A stretch of DNA of 64,000 nucleotides. Origin: Prevotella sp. (lineage in GTDB: Bacteria > Bacteroidota > Bacteroidia > Bacteroidales > Bacteroidaceae). The notes below the pieces were generated by a model. That model was given only the letters and a program-made list of their open reading frames with translations. It did no database searches and was not told where the DNA came from. Below are positions 8,168 to 16,891 of this stretch, in pieces. The stretch is taken from the NCBI GenBank assembly GCA_022775985.1, contig JALFIM010000039.1:1-64000 (forward strand), written 5' to 3'. The stretch's first letter is position 1. The number at the start of each line of letters is the position of its first letter. The translations under genes were made by a program, and so were the position numbers.

Positions 8168-9217
8168 ATGTCTACGTCACGAAAGTCACTGACCGCCATA
8201 ATAGCAGCCGCATTCATGACCATACAGGTCATGGTGTCATGCAAGCCCTCCATACCGAGTGAGTACCTGTCAAAGGGCGAGTTGGAGGACATACTCTACG
8301 AGTACCATATCGCAGACCAACTGTTCAACCAGCAGGGCGGTGACTCACTGACCCTCATCTCATACCGTGCCAACATACTGAAGCGGCACGACGTGACGGA
8401 AGAGGAGTTCAAGTCTACGATGATGTACTACACCCGGCACACTAAATTGCTGCACGATGTGTACGAGTCGCTGTCAGACCGTCTCAACAAGGAGATTGTA
8501 GCGCAAGGCGGTTCAAGCACAGACATCAGCAACTATGGCCCAGGTGCAGCAGGATCCGACACCGCCAGTATCTGGAACCGTGACAAATGCTTCGTCCTCG
8601 CGCCCTACGCGCTCTCCAACAACTATCCTTTCGAGGTACAGGCAGACACGTCCTTCCACAAGGGCGACCGCATAATACTCGACCTTGACGTACACTTCAT
8701 GTACCAGGACGGCATGCACGATGCCATGGCCATGCTGGCAGTGACATACAGCAACGACAGTGTGTACTACCAGACGACACGCATGACCTCGTCATCGCAC
8801 TACCGAACGCAGATTGACGACAGCGGACATCTGGGCATAAAGCGCGTGTTCGGTTACGTGTATCTTGCCAATGACCTCAACAACTGGAGCTCAACAGCCC
8901 TCCGTTTCGCCGTGTTCTCAAACGTGAACCTGCTAAAGATGCACGTCAAAGAAGAGCCTGCCGCCGTCAGACCAGACTCCACAAGCACACCCAAGCCCAG
9001 TGACACTGGAAGGCCAGTCATATCCAATGAGCAGATGGAACAGGCCATCAAGAACGGCCCGAAGGAATTAGCGCCAGTGCAGACTGCCCCACCACCCACT
9101 GGCAACAAGCCCAAAGTGCAGTTCGTGAAGCCCCTGCGCACCATCAAACAGGTAGACATAAGCATGGGTACGGACAAGCCACGTGTGAAACCTAAGGACA
9201 TCAAGCGCAGACAATGA
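8168..9217 (+). CDS. DUF4296 lipoprotein
   Basis: The ATG at 8168 is preferred over the ORF-track start at 8129, because it lies past the lspA stop, has AAAGGAG nearby, and gives a clean signal peptide ending in VMVSC (Cys25), for 349 residues. The mature N-terminus shows the DUF4296 pattern: LSKGELEDILYEYHIADQLFNQQ. A beta-rich middle and a proline-rich tail (DSTSTPKPSDTGRP, VQTAPPPTGNKP) follow. The lspA-DUF4296 neighbourhood is familiar in Bacteroidales. Function is unknown; an envelope location is inferred from the lipobox. Its stop overlaps the next small ORF by ATGA. Confidence 0.85.
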   Translation: MSTSRKSLTAIIAAAFMTIQVMVSCKPSIPSEYLSKGELEDILYEYHIADQLFNQQGGDSLTLISYRANILKRHDVTEEEFKSTMMYYTRHTKLLHDVYESLSDRLNKEIVAQGGSSTDISNYGPGAAGSDTASIWNRDKCFVLAPYALSNNYPFEVQADTSFHKGDRIILDLDVHFMYQDGMHDAMAMLAVTYSNDSVYYQTTRMTSSSHYRTQIDDSGHLGIKRVFGYVYLANDLNNWSSTALRFAVFSNVNLLKMHVKEEPAAVRPDSTSTPKPSDTGRPVISNEQMEQAIKNGPKELAPVQTAPPPTGNKPKVQFVKPLRTIKQVDISMGTDKPRVKPKDIKRRQ

Positions 9218-9435
9218 CACGTAGAATAGCCGTAAACAGGACTATGGGTGCGGTCATCAGCGACCGTCCTACGGTGCTTGTCATTGACGGAGAGACGGTC
9301 ACAGGCACATACCCTCTCGAGCATGAGCAAGCAGCGACTATATGGCTCGGCGGCACCGCAGTGCTGAAAAGGCACGATGGAGAGACGCGTGCATACGACC
9401 TGCATGGCGACATGATAAAGGAGACAGACATTTAA
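9214..9435 (+). CDS. Small hypothetical protein, translationally coupled to DUF4296 gene
   Basis: 73 residues starting at an ATGA overlap with the preceding stop, typical of translational coupling and the main support for a real gene. The sequence (MTRRIAVNRTMGAVISDRP... TVTGTYPLEHEQAATIWLGGTAVLKRH) has no signal peptide or membrane segment and looks like a small beta-rich domain. I do not recognise the family. A short CGGCAC-ACGA-GTGCCG hairpin follows at 9439-9454. The 210 bp up to nadC hold nothing else I can support. Confidence 0.6.
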   Translation: MTRRIAVNRTMGAVISDRPTVLVIDGETVTGTYPLEHEQAATIWLGGTAVLKRHDGETRAYDLHGDMIKETDI

Positions 9436-9645
9436 AGGCGGCACACGAGTGCCGTCATAACGATAAACAACAAATTAACAACGGGTCACGGACTGCCATA
9501 CGGCCGTGTCTCCTATGGCTAAGTCATCAAGTAGTCAGGCAACGATGCCAACATCACGGCCGAGCATACTTGCAACATACAGCACGAGAGACAACGACAA
9601 AACGTGGCAAGCACGAATTCTACGGCCCGACTAAAAACATTTTTT

Positions 9646-10497
9646 ATGTATAGTGTCAACGAACTCGAAGACCGTCTGATAGACCTCGCATTCGCAGAGG
9701 ACATCGGTGACGGCGACCACACGACATTGTGTTGCATCCCTGAGGACGCTATGGGCAAGTCGCACTTGCTCATCAAGGAAGACGGCATACTGGCCGGAGT
9801 AGAAGTAGCGAAGCGAGTGTTCGCACGTTTCGACCCCACCATGCAGGTGGAAGTACTCATCAACGACGGCACACGGGTGAAGAAAGGCGACATCGCCATG
9901 ATTGTCACGGGCAAAGTGCGCTCACTGCTCCAGACAGAGAGGCTCATGCTCAACATCATGCAGCGCATGAGCGGCATCGCCACCATGACAAACCGCTATG
10001 TAGAACGCCTCAAAGGCACCAAGACACACGTCCTCGACACCCGCAAGACCACACCGGGAATGAGAATGCTGGAGAAACAGGCCGTGAAGATAGGCGGCGG
10101 CATGAACCACCGCATCGGCCTCTTCGATATGATACTCCTGAAGGACAACCATGTAGACTTCGCAGGAGGCATACGCAATGCCATAACGCGTTGCCACGAA
10201 TATCTGAAGGAGAAAGGACTCGACCTGAAGATAGAGATAGAGGTGAGAAACTTCGATGAGCTGAACCAAGTGCTCGAGTGCGGCGGCGTGAACAGGATAA
10301 TGCTCGACAACTTCAGCACCGACGACACCAAGAAAGCAGTGGAGATAATCGGCGGCAAGTACGAGACTGAGTCAAGCGGCGGCATCACCTACGACACGAT
10401 ACGCAGCTATGCAGAATGCGGTGTAGACTTCATATCAGTAGGAGCCTTGACACATTCTGTCAAAGGTCTTGACATGAGCTTCAAGGCCTGCGACTGA
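9646..10497 (+). CDS. nadC: Nicotinate-nucleotide pyrophosphorylase (quinolinate phosphoribosyltransferase)
   Basis: The start at 9646 (MYSVNELEDRLIDLAFAEDIGDGDHTT) gives 283 residues, the usual family size; the upstream extension from 9604 is not protein-like. It converts quinolinate and PRPP to nicotinate mononucleotide in de novo NAD synthesis. Clear motifs: DIGDGDHT near the N-terminus, QRMSGIATMT, the phosphate-binding LDTRKTTPGMRMLEKQAVKIGGGMNHRIGLFD, LLKDNH, EIEVRN, MLDNFS, and the C-terminal SSGGI/ISVGALTHSV barrel end. No nadA or nadB is adjacent. A short gap separates it from the C69 peptidase gene. Confidence 0.96.
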   Translation: MYSVNELEDRLIDLAFAEDIGDGDHTTLCCIPEDAMGKSHLLIKEDGILAGVEVAKRVFARFDPTMQVEVLINDGTRVKKGDIAMIVTGKVRSLLQTERLMLNIMQRMSGIATMTNRYVERLKGTKTHVLDTRKTTPGMRMLEKQAVKIGGGMNHRIGLFDMILLKDNHVDFAGGIRNAITRCHEYLKEKGLDLKIEIEVRNFDELNQVLECGGVNRIMLDNFSTDDTKKAVEIIGGKYETESSGGITYDTIRSYAECGVDFISVGALTHSVKGLDMSFKACD

Positions 10498-10565
10498 GCA
10501 AGCGTTCCAAGAACGACGAGAGGCGGAAACGCCCCGACATCTTTTCAGAACAATCATTCAACACA

Positions 10566-12221
10566 ATGAATATCACCAAGAACATTATCGCGGCGGCTCT
10601 AATAGCTGCCGCTTCTTTTAGCACCTCTGACACAGAGGCCTGCACCAACTTCATAGTAGGCAAGAAAGCCAGTGCCGACGGCTCCGTGATATGCACATAC
10701 AATGCCGACGACTACGGTATGTTCCAATGGCTGTGCCACTACCCTGCCGCCAGACACGCCAAGGGAGAGATGCGCAAGATATACGACTGGGACACGCAAC
10801 AGTACCACGGCGAGATACCCGAGGCCGCTGAGACTTACAACGTCATAGGCAACATCAACGAGTATCAGCTCACCATAGCCGAGACCACATACGGAGGACG
10901 CGAGGAGATGGTAGACACCACGGGCATCATGGACTACGGCTCGCTCATATACGTAGCCTTGCAGCGCAGCAAGACAGCCCGTGAGGCCATATCAGTGATG
11001 ACTTCCTTAGTGGAGCGTTACGGCTACTGCTCTGAGGGAGAGACCTTCACCATCTGCGACCCCAATGAGGCTTGGATTATGGAGATGATGGGCATGGGCC
11101 CAGGTTCGCACAGTGCTGTGTGGGTGGCCATGCGCATTCCCGACAATGCAATATGCGCACACGCCAACCAAAGCCGCATAGGCAAATTCAACATGAAGGA
11201 CAAGCAGAACGTCATCTACTCGCGAAACGTCATCAAGTACGCACGCAAGATGGGATGGTACAAGGGCAAGGACGAGGACTTCTCATGGAAGAACACCTAC
11301 GCTGCACCCGACTTCAGCGGCCGTCGTTTCTGCGACGCACGCGTGTGGAGCTTCTTCAGGCATTTCGACAACTCTTTCGACAAGTACCTCCCGTGGGCTC
11401 TCGGCGAGGATCCCAATGCCGAGGACATGCCGCTCTGGATTGTACCAAACCGCAAACTCAGCGTACAGGACGTGGAGGCATGCATGCGTGACCACTACGA
11501 GGGCACCGCCCTCGACATAGCCAACCGCAAGATAGCCGGCGGTATATGGAATATGCCCTATCAGCCGACACCCCTTACATACAAGGTCGGCGACAAGACA
11601 TATTTCAACGAGCGTCCCACGAGCACACAGCAGACCGGATTCACGTTTGTATCGCAGATGCGCTCATGGCTCCCGAGGGAAATAGGCGGCGTACTGTGGT
11701 TCGGCAACGACGACCCCAACATGGTGGCCTACACTCCCGTGTACTGCTGCAGCACCCGGCAGCCCGAATGCTACAACACCCCTGGAGCAGACGCACTGAA
11801 CTTCTCCATGAACAATGCCTTCTGGGTGTGCAACTGGGTCAGCAACATGGTATATCCACGATACAGCCAGATGTTCCCCTCGCTCAAGGCCGTACGCGAC
11901 AGTCTTGAGAACAGCTATTTCGTAGAACAGGCCAAGGTGGAGGCCAAGGCCGCCGACATGCTGAGGTCTGACCGCAACGCCACCGTGAAGTATCTCAACG
12001 ACTACTCCATAGAGAAAGCGCAGCAGATGCTCACGCGCTGGCAGTCGCTCGCTACCTACCTCATCGTGAAATTCAACGACATGGCTGTGAAGCCCGAGGA
12101 GAATGGAGCATTCAAGCGGACAAAGACAGGACTTGGGGCACCTGTACAACGCCCCGGCTATCCCGAGGACTACGCACGCAAGATGATAGAACTCACCGGC
12201 GACAAATACCGAGTGAAGTAG
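10566..12221 (+). CDS. Secreted C69-family dipeptidase
   Basis: 551 residues. A signal peptide (MNITKNIIAAALIAAASF) is followed by EACTNFIVGKKASADGS, where Cys26 is the predicted N-terminal nucleophile exposed after processing, as in family C69 (PepD of lactobacilli type). Other family blocks: EYQLTIAETTYGGREE, ERYGYCSEGETFTICDPNEAWIMEMMG, and FSMNNAFWVCNWVSNMVYPRYS near residue 420. The predicted role is cleavage of dipeptides in the periplasm or outside the cell. It lies 68 nt after nadC and is closed by a good intrinsic terminator. Confidence 0.92.
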   Translation: MNITKNIIAAALIAAASFSTSDTEACTNFIVGKKASADGSVICTYNADDYGMFQWLCHYPAARHAKGEMRKIYDWDTQQYHGEIPEAAETYNVIGNINEYQLTIAETTYGGREEMVDTTGIMDYGSLIYVALQRSKTAREAISVMTSLVERYGYCSEGETFTICDPNEAWIMEMMGMGPGSHSAVWVAMRIPDNAICAHANQSRIGKFNMKDKQNVIYSRNVIKYARKMGWYKGKDEDFSWKNTYAAPDFSGRRFCDARVWSFFRHFDNSFDKYLPWALGEDPNAEDMPLWIVPNRKLSVQDVEACMRDHYEGTALDIANRKIAGGIWNMPYQPTPLTYKVGDKTYFNERPTSTQQTGFTFVSQMRSWLPREIGGVLWFGNDDPNMVAYTPVYCCSTRQPECYNTPGADALNFSMNNAFWVCNWVSNMVYPRYSQMFPSLKAVRDSLENSYFVEQAKVEAKAADMLRSDRNATVKYLNDYSIEKAQQMLTRWQSLATYLIVKFNDMAVKPEENGAFKRTKTGLGAPVQRPGYPEDYARKMIELTGDKYRVK

Positions 12222-12247
12222 CATCCTGCCTCACACATTATATATAT

Positions 12248-12290
12248 AAGGGCATACGGCTGTGGACATCCGCATACGTATGCCCTTTTT
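12248..12290 (+). terminator. Intrinsic terminator of the C69 dipeptidase gene
   Basis: AAGGGCATACG pairs perfectly with CGTATGCCCTT (11 bp), followed by TTTTT. Confidence 0.9.
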
Positions 12291-12397
12291 GTTTACTCAC
12301 ACATACCGCCACGTGCGCCGTATATACGTTCATAAAGGCACTGCTTGCAATTAGTTTAATTATATTTCCGACTTAATATCAGTCTATTAAAAAGTTT

Positions 12398-12451
12398 TTT
12401 GTAAAAATTACAAAAATAATTTGGTCGTTTCGGGAATTGTTGTTACCTTTG
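12398..12451 (+). promoter_or_regulatory. Promoter of the Fur-family gene with an adjacent inverted repeat
   Basis: -33 TTTG (12420-12423) and -7 TACCTTTG (12444-12451) are spaced by 20 nt. Just upstream, TTTGTAA-AAA-TTACAAA (12398-12414) is a perfect 7-3-7 inverted repeat, a candidate binding site, possibly for the encoded regulator itself. No feature was placed elsewhere in the gap back to 12290. Confidence 0.7.
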
Positions 12452-12484
12452 CATTATAATCAAAACAAACAAGGAAAGAGAGCG

Positions 12485-12913
12485 ATGATAACGAATGACG
12501 CATACCATAGACTTGCAGCTTGCGAGCTACGCCCGTCGATGCAGCGGCTTGCCATTATGGACTACCTCCTTACCCACGCCACTCATCCTACGATAGACGA
12601 CATCCATAAGGACTTGAGCAAGAAGATGCCGCACCTGAGCAAGACCACACTCTACAACACACTGAGGTCACTCGCGAAAGGCAACGCGGCACAGATGCTC
12701 ACCATCGATGACCACCGCGTATGCTATGACGGCGACATCCGCCCACACGTACACTTCATGTGCGAGCGGTGCGGCAGGGTTATAGACCTCTTTGATGTCC
12801 CGGCACCCGACAAGTCGCTTATCAGTGACATCGACGGCAACATCGTGACCGATGCCCAACTCTACTACAAGGGCATCTGCACAGAATGCCAGAAGTCGGA
12901 AGAGCACGCCTGA
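12485..12913 (+). CDS. Fur/PerR-family metalloregulator
   Basis: The start at 12485 (MITNDAYHRLAACELRPSMQRLAIMDYL) gives 142 residues; the ORF-track start at 12437 falls within the promoter and is rejected. The winged-helix DNA-binding half contains HPTIDDIHKDLSKKMPHLSKTTLYNTLRSL. The C-terminal half has HVHFMCERCGRVIDLFD and YYKGICTEC, the two CxxC pairs that hold structural zinc, plus the His/Asp ligands of the sensing site. Fur, PerR and Zur cannot be told apart by eye. The reverse rubrerythrin gene 49 nt downstream favours a PerR-like peroxide sensor. A 7-3-7 palindrome at its promoter suggests autoregulation. Confidence 0.9.
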   Translation: MITNDAYHRLAACELRPSMQRLAIMDYLLTHATHPTIDDIHKDLSKKMPHLSKTTLYNTLRSLAKGNAAQMLTIDDHRVCYDGDIRPHVHFMCERCGRVIDLFDVPAPDKSLISDIDGNIVTDAQLYYKGICTECQKSEEHA

Positions 12914-12962
12914 CAAAAGATACAACTAACATTTATACAATAACATTCTAAAAAAAAGCATT

Positions 12963-13526
12963 ATGAAGAAGAAATTTATTTGCACCGTATGTGGATACAT
13001 CTATGAAGGAACAGAAGCCCCCGAGTCTTGCCCCATCTGCCACGCTCCCAAGAGCAAGTTCAAGGAGATGGCCGATGACGGCGGCGCACCAGCCTTCGCT
13101 ACCGTACACACCCTCGGCGCCGCTCACGACGAGAACGCCAACGAGGAGATGCTCAAAGACCTCAAGGACCACTTCAACGGAGAGTGCGGAGAGGTAGGCA
13201 TGTATCTCGCTATGAGCCGTCAGGCCGACCGCGAGGGCTATCCTGAGATTGCGGAAGCATTCAAGCGTTACGCATTCGAGGAGGCTGAGCACGCCAGCAA
13301 GTTCGCAGAGCTGCTCGGCGAGGTGCTCAAAGACACCAAGAGCAACCTGGAGGCACGCATCGCTGCCGAGAAGGGCGCATGCGAGGACAAGTTCCGCATA
13401 GCCAAGAACGCCAAGGCTGCCGGCATGGACGCCACACACGACACCGTACATGAGATGGCAAAGGACGAGGCTCGTCACTGCGCCGGCTTCATGGGCCTGT
13501 ACAAGAGATATTTCGGTGATAAGTAA
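12963..13526 (+). CDS. Reverse rubrerythrin (rubredoxin domain first)
   Basis: 187 residues. The N-terminal rubredoxin-like domain uses [10 protein letters not shown] and CPICHAP as its four iron ligands. It is followed by a ferritin-like four-helix domain with [40 protein letters not shown] and [10 protein letters not shown] supplying the di-iron Glu/His ligands. This domain order is that of reverse rubrerythrins, NAD(P)H-linked peroxidases of anaerobes. It probably shares an mRNA with the Fur/PerR gene 49 nt upstream, and so would be peroxide-inducible if that protein is PerR. Confidence 0.93.
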   Translation: MKKKFICTVCGYIYEGTEAPESCPICHAPKSKFKEMADDGGAPAFATVHTLGAAHDENANEEMLKDLKDHFNGECGEVGMYLAMSRQADREGYPEIAEAFKRYAFEEAEHASKFAELLGEVLKDTKSNLEARIAAEKGACEDKFRIAKNAKAAGMDATHDTVHEMAKDEARHCAGFMGLYKRYFGDK

Positions 13527-13641
13527 TATCACGGAATAGGCATTTAGATTTCACCACACTACGACGGCGTGAGGAGCACAAGCATCCCACGCCGTCTGTG
13601 CGTCTTGGCAGCACCTGCGTAAATATTTGATATACAACACG

Positions 13642-13729
13642 TTGCAAAACGGCCCATTTTAGGTTGCGAAATGGGCCGTTTTACACTCCAAAATGGGCCA
13701 TTTCGCAGCCTGAAACGGCCCATTTCGCA
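13642..13729. repeat. 22-bp tandem near-palindrome array 2 (four units)
   Basis: Units at 13642-13663, 13664-13685, 13686-13707 and 13708-13729, for example TTGCGAAATGGGCCGTTTTA plus CA. The left flank is TTTGATATACAACACG. It lies between rubrerythrin and hisH in a 621-bp gap and ends 195 bp before the his -7 box. The intervening bases are AT-rich with no other feature I can support. Confidence 0.95.
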
Positions 13730-13923
13730 AAACCACTCGGCCAGTACCGTAGTCTTACACATAAGCATCACAAACCACGAAAAGCAATACACACGTATAG
13801 CCAGTGGTGTAAAAACATTACAATTTGACAGGCAAAAGCCCACAAAACGATAAAATTCCTACAATACTACCGTCACAAACCCAAAAACTACTACCCAAAA
13901 TGCCTATTATAAAAGAAAATTAT

Positions 13924-13931
13924 TATCTTTG
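13924..13931 (+). promoter_or_regulatory. -7 box of the his transcription unit
   Basis: TATCTTTG fits TAnnTTTG. The structured leader begins 5 nt after its final G. No clear -33 TTTG. Confidence 0.65.
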
Positions 13932-13935
13932 CATA

Positions 13936-14114
13936 GAATAAGCTACGGCTCAGCAATCGGAGCAAGCTCCATTGCACTCGCACTTGCATTATTCTTGCAT
14001 AGAATAAGCTACGGCTCAGCAATCGGAGCAAGCTCCATTGCACTCGCACTTGCATTATTCTTCATAGAATAAGCTGCGACATGGCAGACGCGCTTTAGGG
14101 CCGCTACACTATTC
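13936..14114 (+). ncRNA. 5'-terminal hairpin leader, two tandem copies plus a decayed third
   Basis: Copy A (13936-13994) and copy B (14002-14060) are identical 59-mers repeated at a 66-bp period, including the TTGCATA that precedes each. Each is closed by GAATAA/TTATTC with GC/GC continuing past a bulged A, and contains an inner hairpin GCAAT-c-GGAG-CAAG-CTCC-ATTGC. A third, diverged unit (14067-14114) keeps GAATAAGCTGCG at the start and TATTC at the end. A 59-nt homologue starts the transcript of the gene at 62272. Because it begins at the predicted mRNA 5' end, a regulatory or mRNA-stabilising leader is likely. An alternative is a short coding frame (SYGSAIGASSIALALAL), but that frame lacks a start codon. 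Confidence 0.7.
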
Positions 14115-14147
14115 TCACATATTTATAACGAACGACTGCATAAGGGA

Positions 14148-14738
14148 ATGGATATCGCAATAGTAAAATACAACGCCGGCAACATCTACTCAGTAGAGAA
14201 CGCGCTACGAAGGCTCGGAGCCATCCCTGTGCTCACCGATAATCCCGAGACCCTCATGTCGGCAGACCACGTGCTGTTCCCAGGACAAGGCGAGGCCGGA
14301 CACACCATGAGGTACCTCCGTGAGCACAACCTCGACACCCTTATACGTGACTTGCGCCAACCCGTACTGGGCATCTGCATAGGCCAGCAACTGCTATGCC
14401 GACATTCGGAGGAGGGCGACACCGACTGCATAGGCATATTCCCCGTAGACGTAAAGCGTTTCAAGCCCACCAGCCACGACGAGAAGGTGCCCGCTATGGG
14501 ATGGAACACCATTGCCGACCTGAAGTCGCCGCTGTTCAAGGGCATCACCGATGACGACTTCGTATATTTCGTACACAGCTATTACGTGCCGGTATGCAGC
14601 CTCACAGCCGCCACTGCCGACTACATAACTCCATACAGCGCCGCACTGCACAAGGACAACTTCTATGCCACGCAGTTTCACCCTGAGAAAAGCGGAGCCG
14701 TGGGAGAGCGTATAATTAAAAACTTCCTGGATATATGA
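14148..14738 (+). CDS. hisH: Imidazole glycerol phosphate synthase, glutaminase subunit
   Basis: 196 residues; supplies ammonia from glutamine to HisF in histidine synthesis. The class I glutamine amidotransferase signatures are VLGICIGQQLLC with the nucleophile Cys in GICIG, and QFHPEKSG with the catalytic His and Glu. DHVLFPGQGEAGHTMRYL forms the oxyanion side. The stop overlaps the hisA start (ATGA), giving a coupled hisH-hisA-hisF-hisIE order. The other his genes are not in the window. The long structured leader upstream may control this unit. Confidence 0.96.
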   Translation: MDIAIVKYNAGNIYSVENALRRLGAIPVLTDNPETLMSADHVLFPGQGEAGHTMRYLREHNLDTLIRDLRQPVLGICIGQQLLCRHSEEGDTDCIGIFPVDVKRFKPTSHDEKVPAMGWNTIADLKSPLFKGITDDDFVYFVHSYYVPVCSLTAATADYITPYSAALHKDNFYATQFHPEKSGAVGERIIKNFLDI

Positions 14739-15454
14739 TAGAGCTGATTCCTGCCATTGACATCATCGACGGCAAATGCGTGCGCCTCACCAAGGGCGAC
14801 TACACACAGCAGACGACATACAGCGACTCTCCCGCCGATGTGGCGAGAAGATTCGAGGACATGGGGTTCAAGCGGCTGCACGTCGTAGACCTCGATGGTG
14901 CCAAGTCGAGACACATAGTCAACAAGAAGTGTCTCAACGACATATCGCGCCTCACCAGTCTGGAGATAGACTTCGGTGGCGGCCTCAAGACCGACGACGA
15001 CATACAGACAGCGTTTGACAACGGCGCGTCCATGGTGACGGTTGGCAGCGTGGCTATAAGTGCCCCCGACCTGTTTGCCAAATGGATTGGCACCTTCGGA
15101 GCTGACAAGATAATACTCGGAGCAGACACGCGCGACGGCAAGGTGTCTATAAACGGATGGAAGGAAGATTCAGCTACCGACATCTTCGACATGCTCGACA
15201 CATACGTGTCTATGGGCATCAGCAAGGTGCTGTGTACCGACATCTCTAAAGACGGCACCATGCAGGGCCCTGCCATAAGCCTCTACGAGGAGATTATGCG
15301 GAGGCACCCGTCACTGCACCTGATAGCGAGCGGCGGCGTGTCTGGCAACGACGACATCATGAACCTCGACAGGAGCGGCATACCTGCGGTAGTGTTCGGC
15401 AAGGCGTTCTACGAAGGACGTATTGACATAGACAAACTCAGAGAAAATGTATAG
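14735..15454 (+). CDS. hisA: ProFAR isomerase
   Basis: 239-residue (beta/alpha)8 barrel isomerising ProFAR to PRFAR. The N-terminal strand [22 protein letters not shown] carries the general-base Asp, [11 protein letters not shown] and [12 protein letters not shown] form early barrel loops, and [13 protein letters not shown] carries the second catalytic Asp, followed by ASGGVSG and [11 protein letters not shown]. It starts at an ATGA overlap with hisH and its last codons overlap hisF by 8 bp, so all three subunits are translated together. Confidence 0.96.
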   Translation: MIELIPAIDIIDGKCVRLTKGDYTQQTTYSDSPADVARRFEDMGFKRLHVVDLDGAKSRHIVNKKCLNDISRLTSLEIDFGGGLKTDDDIQTAFDNGASMVTVGSVAISAPDLFAKWIGTFGADKIILGADTRDGKVSINGWKEDSATDIFDMLDTYVSMGISKVLCTDISKDGTMQGPAISLYEEIMRRHPSLHLIASGGVSGNDDIMNLDRSGIPAVVFGKAFYEGRIDIDKLRENV

Positions 15455-16217
15455 AGGACTGGCAAAACGGATTATACCGTGTCTTGACGTGAAGGACGGC
15501 GAGACCGTGAAAGGCACCAACTTCGTGCAGCTGCGCAGTGCCGGCGACCCTGTGGAGCTGGGCAAGGCATACAGCGACGCAGGTGCCGATGAGCTGGTGT
15601 TTCTCGACATAACGGCTACGTTTGAGGGACGCAAGACATTCACCGACATGGTGAGCCGCGTGGCACGGGAGATAAACATCCCCTTCACCGTGGGCGGAGG
15701 CATCAACTCCATAGCCGACGTGGAACGGCTGCTGCATGCCGGTGCCGACAAGGTGAGCGTCAACTCCGCTGCTATCATCAACCCGGGCCTCATCAGTGAG
15801 ATAACGTCAAAGTTCGGGTCGCAGGTATGCGTCTGCGCGATAGACGCACGCCACGACAGCGACGGATGGCACTGCTACATAAAGGGCGGACGTGAGCGCG
15901 TGGAGCTCTCGCTGTTTGACTGGGCTAAGGAGGTGGCCGACCGTGGCGCGGGCGAGATACTGTTCACAAGCATGGACCATGACGGCGTGAAGCACGGCTA
16001 TGCCAACGAGGCCCTCGCCCGACTCAGCGACATGCTCCACATACCTGTGATAGCAAGCGGCGGCGCCGGCAGCATGGCCGACTTCAAGGATGCGTTCACC
16101 ATAGGCAAGGCCGATGCCGCACTGGCCGCAAGCGTGTTCCACTTCGGGCAGATAGCCATACCTGAACTGAAGCGGTATCTCGCCGATGAGGGCATCAAGG
16201 TGCGCATACAGCACTGA
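15447..16217 (+). CDS. hisF: Imidazole glycerol phosphate synthase, cyclase subunit
   Basis: 256-residue barrel that closes the imidazole ring using ammonia delivered by His[23 protein letters not shown] contains the catalytic Asp11, and [13 protein letters not shown] contains the second Asp. The phosphate sites VGGGINS and ASGGAGS are intact. It overlaps the end of hisA by 8 bp. A 54-nt AT-rich gap leads to hisIE. Confidence 0.97.
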   Translation: MYRGLAKRIIPCLDVKDGETVKGTNFVQLRSAGDPVELGKAYSDAGADELVFLDITATFEGRKTFTDMVSRVAREINIPFTVGGGINSIADVERLLHAGADKVSVNSAAIINPGLISEITSKFGSQVCVCAIDARHDSDGWHCYIKGGRERVELSLFDWAKEVADRGAGEILFTSMDHDGVKHGYANEALARLSDMLHIPVIASGGAGSMADFKDAFTIGKADAALAASVFHFGQIAIPELKRYLADEGIKVRIQH

Positions 16218-16271
16218 CGGCCACAGCCATATAATAATAAGACAACTAAAAGATATAATATACATACAATC

Positions 16272-16886
16272 ATGCAAATCGACTTTGACAAAATGGGCGG
16301 ACTCGTTCCTGCCATCATACAGGATGCCGATACCAAGAATGTGCTCATGCTTGGCTTTATGAACGAGGAGGCATACAATAAGACAGTAGACACGGGAAAA
16401 GTCACGTTCTGGAGCCGCAGCCGCAACTGCCTGTGGACGAAAGGCGAGACTTCGGGCAACTTCCTTGAGCTCGTGAGCATCAAGAACGACTGCGACAACG
16501 ACACCCTGCTTGTGAAAGTCCACCCCACGGGGCCCACATGTCACAAGGGTACGGACACTTGCTGGGGCGAGACCAATGAGGCCAATCCCCTGCTGTTCCT
16601 CACTGAGCTGCAAGACTTCATCAACAAGCGCCACGAGGAGATGCCCGAGGGCTCATACACCACGAGCCTCTTCAAGGACGGACTCAACCGCATGGCGCAG
16701 AAGGTGGGCGAGGAAGCACTGGAGGCTGTCATCGAGGCGACCAACGGTACGGACGAGCGTCTCATATACGAGGCTTCGGACATGTTCTATCATCTGATAG
16801 TGCTCCTCACAAGCAAGGGCCTCCGCATAGAGGACATCGCCAAGGAACTGCAAGTAAGACACCGCCCCAACTGGCACAAACATTGA
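16272..16886 (+). CDS. hisIE: Phosphoribosyl-AMP cyclohydrolase / phosphoribosyl-ATP pyrophosphatase fusion
   Basis: 204 residues in two domains. Residues 1 to about 105 are the cyclohydrolase, with VLMLGFMNEEAYNKT, FWSRSRNCLWTKGETSGN, the metal-binding DCDNDTLLV and GPTCHKGTDTCW. From about residue 112, a pyrophosphatase domain (LQDFINKR... GLNRMAQKVGEEALEAVIEA... DMFYHLIVLL) follows. The fusion is the usual bacterial bifunctional form, catalysing steps 2 and 3 of histidine synthesis. It ends 5 nt before the FtsE-like ATPase start, so that gene is probably co-transcribed. Confidence 0.96.
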   Translation: MQIDFDKMGGLVPAIIQDADTKNVLMLGFMNEEAYNKTVDTGKVTFWSRSRNCLWTKGETSGNFLELVSIKNDCDNDTLLVKVHPTGPTCHKGTDTCWGETNEANPLLFLTELQDFINKRHEEMPEGSYTTSLFKDGLNRMAQKVGEEALEAVIEATNGTDERLIYEASDMFYHLIVLLTSKGLRIEDIAKELQVRHRPNWHKH

Positions 16887-16891
16887 CCGCA

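Noticed and set aside
13671-13853. Short ORFs through the repeat arrays (also at 29144, 29164, 41505, 55664, 61792), reading peptides like MGRFALQNGPF
   Set aside because: A 22-bp unit shifts frame every copy and the same peptide-like text appears on both strands. The near-palindromic DNA pattern explains it; these should not be annotated as proteins.
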